Positions 57,040-64,000 of a stretch of DNA of 64,000 nucleotides are shown piece by piece. The position numbers and the translations under genes were made by a program. Origin of the DNA: JANYGA01 sp031420415 (lineage in GTDB: Bacteria; Vulcanimicrobiota; Vulcanimicrobiia; Vulcanimicrobiales; Vulcanimicrobiaceae); the NCBI GenBank assembly GCA_031420415.1, contig JANOMT010000049.1:15890-79889 (forward strand), read 5' to 3'. Within the stretch, counting starts at the first letter, position 1. Each line of letters opens with the position of its first letter. The notes beneath the pieces are model-generated. The model did no database searches. It was given only the letters and a program-made list of their open reading frames with translations, and was not told the DNA's origin.

Positions 57040-59652
57040 CTATTGCGCGAGCGCGACACTCCGCTCCGCGCGTTTGCGTAACGCCGGATCCTGCGAGACG
57101 ATCGCGGCGACATGCGATCGTCGGTTCACCGCGAGTTTATCGAAGATCGCGGCAAGATGCTTCTCGACGGTCTTCGCGCTTACGAAGAGGCGCGCAGCGA
57201 TCTCTCGATTCGTCGCGCCCATCCCAACGAGATAGGCCACGTCGACCTCGCGCCCGCTCAAACGCGCGCATGGCGATACGGCATCGGGTAATTCGCTCGC
57301 GCGCCGGACGACGAGTTCGGCTGCCGTGCGAACCGGCATCATCCGGCCGCGACTCTGCGCATCGCGATACGTCTCCTCACCGAGCGCGCGTCGCGCGTGC
57401 ATGCGCACCGCATCCAGAATCGCCATCGCCGAGATATCGGTCGGCGTCTTCGCTCGTTCACGCTCGCGATCGACGACACCCAAAAGCACGACGGCGTCGT
57501 CACAACGGTCGAGCGCATCGAGTGCGCATGCAGCGTCCTCGAGCATCTCTTTCATATGCACGGGCGCTTCTCGACCGCCGAGCTCGACGATGCCACGAGC
57601 GAACCATCGCAATGCCGCGCGCGGGTCGCCCGCCTGTGTCGATGAGAACCCGGCCGCCGAATACACCGCGACGCGGTTCCACATCCCGACGCCCTCGCTT
57701 TCGGCAGCTTCGAGTGCGCGCGCGATGTACGCCATGGCGCTTTCATGCTCATCGGCCTTGGTCGCAAGACATGCCCGGTTACGCCAATAATTTGCCTCAC
57801 TCGACGCTTGACGGGGAAAAGATTCGATCAAATCATATTGCGCTTTTGCCCGCACGAGGTCGCCGGTCGCGATCGCGACGTTACCCCAGTTGCGATTCGC
57901 GAGGTACCACGTCATCGTCTGCGGGATAGCATCGCTTGCGAGCTCTTCGTACAGGTAAAACGCCTTCTCATAGTCGGCGTTTTCGTAGTACGCGACACCG
58001 AGATCCAACGCGCACGAGACGCGCGCTTCTTCATCACCGAGCGCGAGCGCAAGCTCGACGGCCTGCATAAGAATCGTTTCCGCGAGCGATAACTCGTGGA
58101 GTTGCACGAGATGGAGTCCCAAACATCTGAGATACGCAAGTTTCCGTTCGGGTGGGCCGTTCGGCTCGAACAGCGCACCGAGGCCGATGAGGATATCGGC
58201 CGCCTCACGATCGAGACCTTCGTCTTTCCAGAAATAGCGCAATGCCTCCATGATCTCGAGCGAAGCGTTGGGATCGCGAAGCGCCCAAGCGGTTACCGCG
58301 CGCCGAATGGTCGGTAATCGCAGGCGTAAATACTGCTTTACTACCGGGGTGTAATACTCGTCGAGCGGCGCCGTTCGAGCGAGAAGCACGTCGCGCACGG
58401 TATGTAATGTCTCACGTTCGAGGATCGCGATATCGAACGTGGCTTCGCACGCTGCGCGCGCGTACGCGTACGTGCTTTCGAGAAAGCGGAAGATCGTTTC
58501 GCCTGCGATCTCTTCCGCTTGCACGAGCGAACGATCGACGAGACGCGGTAAGAGTTCGAGCGCTTCATCCCCGCCGACCATGCGCGCACCATCCATCGTC
58601 CATCGACGGTCGAAGACCGAGAGGCGTAGCGCGAGGTTCCGCTCACGGGGCTCCATAAGCGAGAAGCTCGCCGCAATCTGTTCGCGTAAGAGCGATTCGC
58701 CGTGCACCGTCGGATGGGCGCGGAGGTGAGCGAGAAGCTCGCCAATGGAAAAGAAGCGCATCTGCGCCGCTGCGAGTTCGAGCGCGAGAGGCACGCCATC
58801 GAGAAGAACGCAAAGCGCGGAAACTTCCGCGACGTTTTCGTCCGTAACGCGGAAGTCGGGCCGAGCGAAAATGACGCGTTCGACAAAGAATGCGATCGCG
58901 GGCGCACGTGCGACGAATGCGGGAGCGCTCACAACGAGTGGTAATTCCAACGGCGCGATGACGAAAGCACTCCCCGCGACGGGAAGACGAACGCGGCTCG
59001 TGACGAGCATGGTAAGCTGTGGATGCGTCGCTCGCGTATCATCGATCGCCGTCGCTACCGCATCAGCGACATGCTCGACGTTGTCGATGACGAGGAGGCG
59101 CCCGTCACCGCTTTCGGTCTCGGCATCGGCTACCGCTATCGCGCGCACAATTCCGATTGCGTCGAGCGACGCGGCTTCGATATAGCGCATGCCTGACGGA
59201 AAACTCTTCGCCGTGACGCGGGCGATCTCGATCGCGAGGCGGGTCTTGCCGACGCCCGGCGGACCAGTGAGGACGACCGTCGCGCCGGAGACCGTTACCG
59301 CTGCGATCTCAGCGCGTTCGCGCTCGCGACCGATGAAGCGCGTGACGGGATGCGGGAGTTCATCCTGCGCGTGCGATCGTGGCGGCGACTGCCAGAGCGC
59401 CGCACGGAATGCTGCGAGCAGTTCGTTACCGGGTGAACGCTCGCTTTCGTGGAGTGCCCGTTCGCACCGTTGATAGCAGTGAATCGCCTCGCCGCGACGG
59501 TCGGCATCCACAAACGCGCGTATGGCGCGGATCGCGAGATTTTCATCGGCCGGTGTGCCCTCGGAGGCTACGGCGACCGCGAGTAATTCGACCTCTGTCA
59601 ATCGACGGTTCGCAAAAGAGCGGAGAGCTCGGTCGCGAGGCTTCGTTGACAT
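57040..59652 (-). CDS. BTAD-NTPase-LuxR transcriptional regulator
   Basis: The 870-residue protein has a BTAD-like helical segment (20-95: AIRAFVDADRRGEAIHCYQRCERALHE), an NTPase of the AfsR/MalT class (VTRFIGRERERAEIAAV near 102, Walker A LTGPPGVGKTRLAIEIA near 132, Walker B RLLVIDNVEHV near 185), a long TPR-like region (430-760) and a C-terminal LuxR helix-turn-helix (LSGREVDVAYLVGMGATNREIAARLFVSAKTVEKHLAAIFDKL near 803). It probably responds to a small effector and activates nearby genes. The ATG overlaps an upstream 98-codon frame by 55 bp. The pump operon converges on it. Confidence 0.9.
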   Translation of the reverse strand: MSTKPRDRALRSFANRRLTEVELLAVAVASEGTPADENLAIRAIRAFVDADRRGEAIHCYQRCERALHESERSPGNELLAAFRAALWQSPPRSHAQDELPHPVTRFIGRERERAEIAAVTVSGATVVLTGPPGVGKTRLAIEIARVTAKSFPSGMRYIEAASLDAIGIVRAIAVADAETESGDGRLLVIDNVEHVADAVATAIDDTRATHPQLTMLVTSRVRLPVAGSAFVIAPLELPLVVSAPAFVARAPAIAFFVERVIFARPDFRVTDENVAEVSALCVLLDGVPLALELAAAQMRFFSIGELLAHLRAHPTVHGESLLREQIAASFSLMEPRERNLALRLSVFDRRWTMDGARMVGGDEALELLPRLVDRSLVQAEEIAGETIFRFLESTYAYARAACEATFDIAILERETLHTVRDVLLARTAPLDEYYTPVVKQYLRLRLPTIRRAVTAWALRDPNASLEIMEALRYFWKDEGLDREAADILIGLGALFEPNGPPERKLAYLRCLGLHLVQLHELSLAETILMQAVELALALGDEEARVSCALDLGVAYYENADYEKAFYLYEELASDAIPQTMTWYLANRNWGNVAIATGDLVRAKAQYDLIESFPRQASSEANYWRNRACLATKADEHESAMAYIARALEAAESEGVGMWNRVAVYSAAGFSSTQAGDPRAALRWFARGIVELGGREAPVHMKEMLEDAACALDALDRCDDAVVLLGVVDRERERAKTPTDISAMAILDAVRMHARRALGEETYRDAQSRGRMMPVRTAAELVVRRASELPDAVSPCARLSGREVDVAYLVGMGATNREIAARLFVSAKTVEKHLAAIFDKLAVNRRSHVAAIVSQDPALRKRAERSVALAQ

Positions 59653-59894
59653 TCGGGAACGTGTGAGAGCGCGATCATCCGCGCCACGATCTGCAGATGC
59701 AATGCGTGCGTAGAGTCGGCGGCCAGGACCGCACGTTCGGCGTGAAGAGCGCGATCGACGAGACTAGCCGTTCCCAAAGTCAAAAGCAAGCGGTACGCAT
59801 TTGCGTGGATAGGGTTGACGATGCCTGCACCCTGCAGCGCGTCGATATCCGCTGCGAGCGCGGCGAGGAGTTCGTGCGCTTCCATATCCGGCAA
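59598..59894 (-). CDS. Small helical protein overlapping the LuxR-type regulator
   Basis: A 98-residue frame (MPDMEAHELLAALAADIDALQGAGIV) with TPR/BTAD-like helices (ANAYRLLLTLGTASLVDRALHAERAVLAADSTHALHLQIVARMIAL). It ends 55 bp inside the regulator gene in another frame. Either it is a separate, translationally coupled protein, or it is the displaced N-terminus of the regulator, split by a frameshift. BTAD domains usually follow a winged helix, which is missing in both parts. Confidence 0.55.
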   Translation of the reverse strand: MPDMEAHELLAALAADIDALQGAGIVNPIHANAYRLLLTLGTASLVDRALHAERAVLAADSTHALHLQIVARMIALSHVPECQRSLATELSALLRTVD

Positions 59895-60064
59895 GCGTAA
59901 ACGACGATTGGGCCGTCACTCTATGGGGTGAATCCCTACTTTTGCCGCCCGACGTTAAAGCTCGCCTCCTGAGGTTCGATTCAATGGTAGGGATTTGCCC
60001 CATGTTCGCGTGGCATGCGGGGCGTTACTATCCTCATTAACCATGCTCTTTTGTCGAGGATCGT

Positions 60065-60525
60065 ATGAATCGCGCACAACTCAATCTCATCATAACCGCA
60101 CTAGCAATCGCGACGGTTGCCGCATGCTCCGGTCCAAACGCAACGTAAAGCGTGCCTCCCATAGCGACGGCTACCGCTGCAGCCACTATCGCGAGACCAT
60201 CACCAACGACGAGCGCTTCGGCAACGCTTTCACCTGTGCCGAGCTCGACTGCGACGGGTCCACGAGCAGCTCCGCGAGCGGCACCGGAGCCGACACAACG
60301 CACCCAAATCGTAAGATAACGCTCGAAGTCAACGATCGGGCTCCGATATCGAATAGCTCGTCGTATACGACGCCAGATTTTCGTAATGGTAAAATATCCG
60401 GCTCCGCAACGTATCGCCTTCGCGGCGTGACGCTCGTTCCCGATCCATATTTCTCACCCAATACCGCAACCGGAACGTTCGTACTCGATGCGAGCGGCAC
60501 GGCCAATCCGTATACGTCAAATTAG
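60065..60525 (+). pseudogene. Broken lipoprotein gene
   Basis: An N-terminal lipoprotein signal (MNRAQLNLIITALAIATVAACSG, lipobox VAAC) runs into TAA at 60146-60148 after 27 codons. Beyond it the same frame encodes a Pro/Thr/Ser-rich linker (SVPPIATATAAATIARPSPTTSASATLS), then ends at 60320; the rest of the coding continues in another frame (KITLEVNDRAPISNSSSYTTPDF ... GTFVLDASGTANPYTSN). The organisation, signal-Cys-PTS linker-domain, is that of the intact gene at 60616. A nonsense mutation and a frameshift have inactivated it, unless one of them is a sequencing error. Confidence 0.7.
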
Positions 60526-60615
60526 CGATACCGTAGGCCTTCGCTTCGCGCCCCCGCCTCGTCGCCATCTTATCCATATTCACATCCGCTCGTGTCGCCC
60601 CAAAGAGGAAGATTT

Positions 60616-61692
60616 ATGACATTTTCTCGCTACGTAACCCCGCTATTACTCACCGCCATGCTCGCCGGATGCGGCAGCGGGAACCCGACCCTCGTTCCGA
60701 CCAACCCCATCAATACATCGCCGTCGCCGAGTCCCACGATGACCGCGACGGCCTCTCCAAGTCCGCTCCCAACGACAACAGGCGCTCCATCGGTCCCGAC
60801 TTCCAGCGAAATCACACTGTCAGCATCTATTACCGGCATTGCCAGTGGTGCGGTCATCAAAGTCACCGATGCCTCAACACTCGTCGGCTTCGGCGGTGCA
60901 CACACATTCGGACACGGTGATCAGACGACGAACGTCGGAGGATCTAATCCATCGGTACCCATTCAAGTCACAGACTGTAAGCTCACCGTAGGCGCGACCG
61001 ACATCACGCTTCAAGGCGGAGGATTGACATTCACGCGCCCACTCGTTGGTGTCGCGCCAAATATGACGGAGATTACCGGCTTAACTGCGCCAGGTCCGAT
61101 CGCCATCCAGAACGTCGCTTTTACCGATGGAAACGGGTACGGTATCGGCTTCAAAACGTTCGCGGGTAAAGTCGCAACCGTGAAAGCAACCTCGTTTGCT
61201 TTCGCAAACGGTGCCGTAACGATTACGCAACTCGTCTGCGGCCTTCTCGACGCAACGAGCGCTTTCACGGATCGATCGCTCGATACGTTTACAATCCCAA
61301 ATTCAGCTCTCACCTCGCTCTCCTCGCGCGCAGGATCACAATCTGTAGCAAAACTTACCCCGGCCGTCGCAGGTGACCTTGGTGGAGCGAGCGGCTCGGC
61401 GAACCTCGGTCTCGGTTCCTTCAGTAGCCAGTTACTCACCGACTGCACGGCTTCGGTCGCTAATGGCGTGCTCTCTGTTTCGAGTAAAGGCGGTACGCTC
61501 AGCGTGACCTCGACGCTCGGGAGTTCGGCATCCGATTCCGTCGTGGTGGTCACCATTCCCGGTCAGCCGACAAGATACCAATTCGTAGCCACGAATGTCA
61601 CAATCGAGGTCAATCAGTTCGGCAACATCATATCCGCATCGGGAAGTCCAACCACAGGCGGGACTTACATATGCCCAGGCGGCGGACAATAA
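60616..61692 (+). CDS. Lipoprotein with Pro/Ser/Thr linker
   Basis: The 358-residue protein starts MTFSRYVTPLLLTAMLAGCGSG (lipobox MLAGC, Cys 19) at an ATG with AGAGGAAG just upstream. A PST-rich linker runs to residue 60 (NTSPSPSPTMTATASPSPLPTTTG). The remaining ~300 residues are beta-rich, Gly/Ser/Thr-rich, with three or four Cys and repeated AxNGxLSVSSKGGTLSV-like strands. It is probably anchored to the outer face of the membrane or exposed on the surface. No named family is recognised. A terminator follows. Confidence 0.75.
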   Translation: MTFSRYVTPLLLTAMLAGCGSGNPTLVPTNPINTSPSPSPTMTATASPSPLPTTTGAPSVPTSSEITLSASITGIASGAVIKVTDASTLVGFGGAHTFGHGDQTTNVGGSNPSVPIQVTDCKLTVGATDITLQGGGLTFTRPLVGVAPNMTEITGLTAPGPIAIQNVAFTDGNGYGIGFKTFAGKVATVKATSFAFANGAVTITQLVCGLLDATSAFTDRSLDTFTIPNSALTSLSSRAGSQSVAKLTPAVAGDLGGASGSANLGLGSFSSQLLTDCTASVANGVLSVSSKGGTLSVTSTLGSSASDSVVVVTIPGQPTRYQFVATNVTIEVNQFGNIISASGSPTTGGTYICPGGGQ

Positions 61693-61742
61693 CCCAAGTC
61701 GTACGCGGTGAACGTCTCCACGTTGCCGTAACCTCGTCCGGA

Positions 61743-61776
61743 CGTTCGCCTCGCTCTCGTGCGAGGCGAACGTTTT
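61743..61776 (+). terminator. Rho-independent terminator
   Basis: A perfect 12-bp stem CGTTCGCCTCGC / GCGAGGCGAACG with loop TCTCGT, followed by TTTT, lies 50 bp after the lipoprotein stop. It has no T-run on the other strand, so it serves the lipoprotein gene. Confidence 0.85.
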
Positions 61777-61866
61777 CCCCACCGCACGTGTTCATGCGTT
61801 GACAAACAGCTTTTCATCGATCGCTTGCCGAGCACGATCTCGCTCGTATTCCCGCGCAATCCATTC

Positions 61867-63252
61867 TCAGGATGACGTGAGGTGCTCTCCGAATGCCCAC
61901 GTTATTTCGGGCTTCGCGACGTCGCCATGGCTTCCAATGCGTGGTTTCCCGCTATCGCCGTCGCCGTTGAGATTGCGGATCCAGGTGCCATCGGCGAAGG
62001 CAGGATAGCCGGGGGTCGAGCCGACCGGAAGCAGATCGTCGAAACGGGCTTCGGCGGTGTGCTGCGCGCCGTTGCGACCCATGCCTCCGAAGAGGTCGTT
62101 TGGACCGCCGATCAGCGCATCGGCGGTCTGGTTCATCGCTCGACTCGCGAGGGGATAGGCGACGCCGACGGCGATGTCGTTTTTCGAATGCGTGATGAGA
62201 AGACTTTGCGCTTTTCGCTCCGCGACGACCGCGCGGAAACTGCCGGGTTTTCCGCCGCCGTAATCTGCCGAGAGTCCGTTATGGGAATAGGCGGCTTGCA
62301 ACAAGACCATCGTCGTTACGGGGGTTTCCGGCCGCAACGAATTTACGGCCGATGTCACGAGCCGCCCACCGAAGGAATGACCGATCAGATGAACGCGTCG
62401 CGTCGCGTCTCCTTTTGCGATCGCGTCGAGGAGGCTTTGCGCGAATTCCGCGACGCCCGTCCGCCCCACGATTCCCGCGCGATCTTTCATCGTGTAATAC
62501 GTGATCAGGTTCGCGAGCGACGACGCGGCATTTTTGATGCCGCCGATTGCCGTGCCGAGCCATCCTGAAGCGGTCCCAGTTCCGAACGCGAGTCCGGCGG
62601 CGCTGCCACTACCGAATTGGAGGCCCGGATCGGCAACGACCGGTGCGAAAGGTCGCCCGAGGCGGGCCAAGATGTCGCTTCCATTCTGACGCGACATGGC
62701 ATCGAATGCGGCATCGAGGCCCTCGTCGATCTCATAGCGCGATTTCGGGGCGAGCGAGAGGAGCAGCGCGACGAAATCATTTTGCGCGCTCGGACTACTT
62801 TCCAATTTGGGGATGAGCGTGCGCGCCTGCGCGATGGTGGTGGGCGCGTTTGGATCGCCCACGAAAATTTCCGTGAGTCGGTCGAGCTGAAGCGAGAGCA
62901 GCGCGTCTTCGTTGCCCGTGAACGAAGCCGTGCCGCCAGGAATGAGATCTGCGTCGGCAAAGCGCTTCGATGGCCAGAAGATCGCGAGCACACCGAACGT
63001 TCGGTTTTTGAGTTGCGCGAATTTCGGGGTCGTCGTTGCGAACTGCCCGAAAAACGGATTGTAGAGCGTGGTTCGCGCGTCGTTCTCGTCGTTGTTCCAG
63101 CCGTGTGAGACCAGGATGATATCGGTGATATCTTTGCCGGGGCCGGTTAGGAAATAATCCGACGCCTCGCGCTCGACGTTCGCGTCGATCGCGTGTCCGC
63201 CGCGGTCGTAGAGCAGGTCGAATGCCGGATAGCCGCTGTAGTGCGTGAGCAT
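61867..63252 (-). CDS. Alpha/beta-hydrolase-fold protein (GHSFG)
   Basis: The 461-residue protein starts MLTHYSGYPAFDLLYDRGGHAID at an ATG with GAGG about eight bases upstream. The strand-turn ITDIILVSHGWNNDENDAR near 42 and the nucleophile elbow VHLIGHSFGGRLVTSAVNSL near 285 mark an alpha/beta hydrolase; an acid in ITHSKNDIAVGVAYPLASR near 352 and His near NGAQHTAEARF (395) are candidate triad partners. A long insert between 130 and 250 covers the core. No signal peptide. It may be a lipase or peptidase. It lies 12 bp behind a subtilase gene, in the same operon. Confidence 0.78.
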   Translation of the reverse strand: MLTHYSGYPAFDLLYDRGGHAIDANVEREASDYFLTGPGKDITDIILVSHGWNNDENDARTTLYNPFFGQFATTTPKFAQLKNRTFGVLAIFWPSKRFADADLIPGGTASFTGNEDALLSLQLDRLTEIFVGDPNAPTTIAQARTLIPKLESSPSAQNDFVALLLSLAPKSRYEIDEGLDAAFDAMSRQNGSDILARLGRPFAPVVADPGLQFGSGSAAGLAFGTGTASGWLGTAIGGIKNAASSLANLITYYTMKDRAGIVGRTGVAEFAQSLLDAIAKGDATRRVHLIGHSFGGRLVTSAVNSLRPETPVTTMVLLQAAYSHNGLSADYGGGKPGSFRAVVAERKAQSLLITHSKNDIAVGVAYPLASRAMNQTADALIGGPNDLFGGMGRNGAQHTAEARFDDLLPVGSTPGYPAFADGTWIRNLNGDGDSGKPRIGSHGDVAKPEITWAFGEHLTSS

Positions 63253-63264
63253 GTGAACCTCACT

Positions 63265-64000
63265 TTAGGAGTCGGTGAAGAGGCGGAGCGCGTCGATGAG
63301 ACCCGCTCCTTGCGCGCGCGCATCGCGCTTGAGATCGAGCGCGGTTGCGATGACCATGTCACGTAGCGTTTCGGAATCACCGATAAACTCACGGCGGACG
63401 GAGAGAAAGCTCGCGAGAATACCGGAGACGTGTGGTGCGGACATGCTCGTTCCGGAATCTTCGACATACGCGAAATCACTCGCGGGGACCGCCGGATTGG
63501 CTTCCATCACGGTCGTGACGTTGCGCCCCGTGGCGCACGAGATAATGCGTTCACCCGGTGCGAGAACATCGGGTTTGAGCCGTCCGTCGATGGTCGGGCC
63601 GCGCGATGAAAAAAAGGACACGCCGTACGCGTGTGGTTTTTCGCGGTGCGTCGAGCCGACCGTTATGGCGAGTTGCGCATTCCCCGGGTCGTTGATGGTG
63701 CCGAACTCCGCTGCGTAACTAGGATCGCGGGTGACGAGATTGAGGTGCTCGTCTTCGGAAAAGGGCTTCGTTTCGGTAAACCCGGTATTACCGGCTGCGA
63801 CGACGACGGAGACACCGCTGCGTACGAGCAGATTGACCTGGACGCAGACCGGCGTCTGGCCGATCGCGTACCAGCGTGGATCCGGCACATAGCCGGCGCT
63901 GATATTTACGCCGTGGATGATAATTTTACGACCGTAGCTATTGTATTGGTTGATGCGTTCGAGCGCGTTGATGAGGGCGGTCACGTCGCCCGTCCCCGAG
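63265..64000 (-). CDS. Subtilisin-family (S8) serine protease (5' truncated)
   Basis: The gene enters from the right edge; 245 residues of the C-terminal catalytic part are visible. It shows the oxyanion Asn block SVVVAAGNTGF near residue 68 of the visible part, AITVGSTHREKPHAYGVSFFSSRGPTIDGRLKPDVLAPG near 110 and the catalytic Ser in SGTSMSAPHVSGILASF near 185. Asp and His of the triad lie outside the window. There is no C-terminal extension. It precedes the alpha/beta hydrolase gene by 12 bp. Confidence 0.93.
   Translation of the reverse strand, partial: SGTGDVTALINALERINQYNSYGRKIIIHGVNISAGYVPDPRWYAIGQTPVCVQVNLLVRSGVSVVVAAGNTGFTETKPFSEDEHLNLVTRDPSYAAEFGTINDPGNAQLAITVGSTHREKPHAYGVSFFSSRGPTIDGRLKPDVLAPGERIISCATGRNVTTVMEANPAVPASDFAYVEDSGTSMSAPHVSGILASFLSVRREFIGDSETLRDMVIATALDLKRDARAQGAGLIDALRLFTDS

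Noticed and set aside
1..64000. CRISPR arrays, tRNA or rRNA genes, insertion sequences, phage genes.
   Set aside because: I saw no regularly spaced repeats, no transposase or integrase motifs and no tRNA-like cloverleaf; a covariance-model scan would be needed to exclude small RNAs.

Overview
The window is 64 kb of dense, GC-rich bacterial chromosome with no rRNA, tRNA, CRISPR array or insertion sequence that I can recognise. A truncated VPS10/BNR-type beta-propeller protein, a BTAD-NTPase-LuxR regulator, many GTG starts and several start codons sitting directly behind a -10 box suggest a deep-branching soil-type phylum. Eremiobacterota/Vulcanimicrobiota is my best guess, but it is inference only.

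Layout. (1) 1-11.35 kb is metabolic: the beta-propeller protein; a two-gene unit encoding a UGSC-motif selenoprotein read through an in-frame UGA and its partner; a quinone oxidoreductase with a DUF1440-like membrane protein; a GH15 enzyme; and a GMC oxidoreductase translationally coupled to an unusual alpha/beta-hydrolase fused to a gluconate-2-dehydrogenase subunit-3-like domain. (2) 11.4-51.9 kb is a large stress/dormancy-type island. It holds five universal stress protein genes (three of them tandem), a Met-rich secreted protein, an APH-like/P-loop kinase, a BON protein, a CuA protein, a Ca-type P-ATPase, an AI-2E-family permease, a multicopper oxidase, FtsH, a PAS-SpoIIE phosphatase, a site-2 protease with CBS domains, SulP, phosphoribosyltransferase plus erythromycin esterase, CYTH-CHAD, an OmpR-type response regulator, a secondary alcohol dehydrogenase, a secreted ferritin-like protein, an M48 protease, GNAT-acyl-CoA synthetase, pyruvate phosphate dikinase, four paralogous START-like proteins, two degenerate ACD-beta-like proteins and a soluble histidine kinase. 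(3) 51.9-57 kb is a metal-responsive unit: a CsoR/FrmR repressor, a palindromic operator, and a DUF2892-adaptor-RND operon with overlapping genes. (4) 57-64 kb has the LuxR-type regulator, a broken and an intact lipoprotein, an alpha/beta hydrolase and a truncated subtilase.

The main discovery is regulatory. At least 14 transcription units in the 14.8-51.3 kb island share a TTC element placed 20 bp (after a six-base TTCNNN) upstream of a TANNNT or GATAAT -10 box. In eleven of them a second TTC lies exactly 11 bp away. That is the spacing of tandem sites for OmpR/PhoB-family regulators, and the island encodes an unpaired OmpR-type regulator and an unpaired cytoplasmic kinase. Flanking metabolic genes that I checked lack the motif. 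The gene set strongly resembles the mycobacterial DosR dormancy regulon (CtpF, Rv2004c, Rv2030c, Rv2625c, USPs), here apparently wired to a different regulator family.
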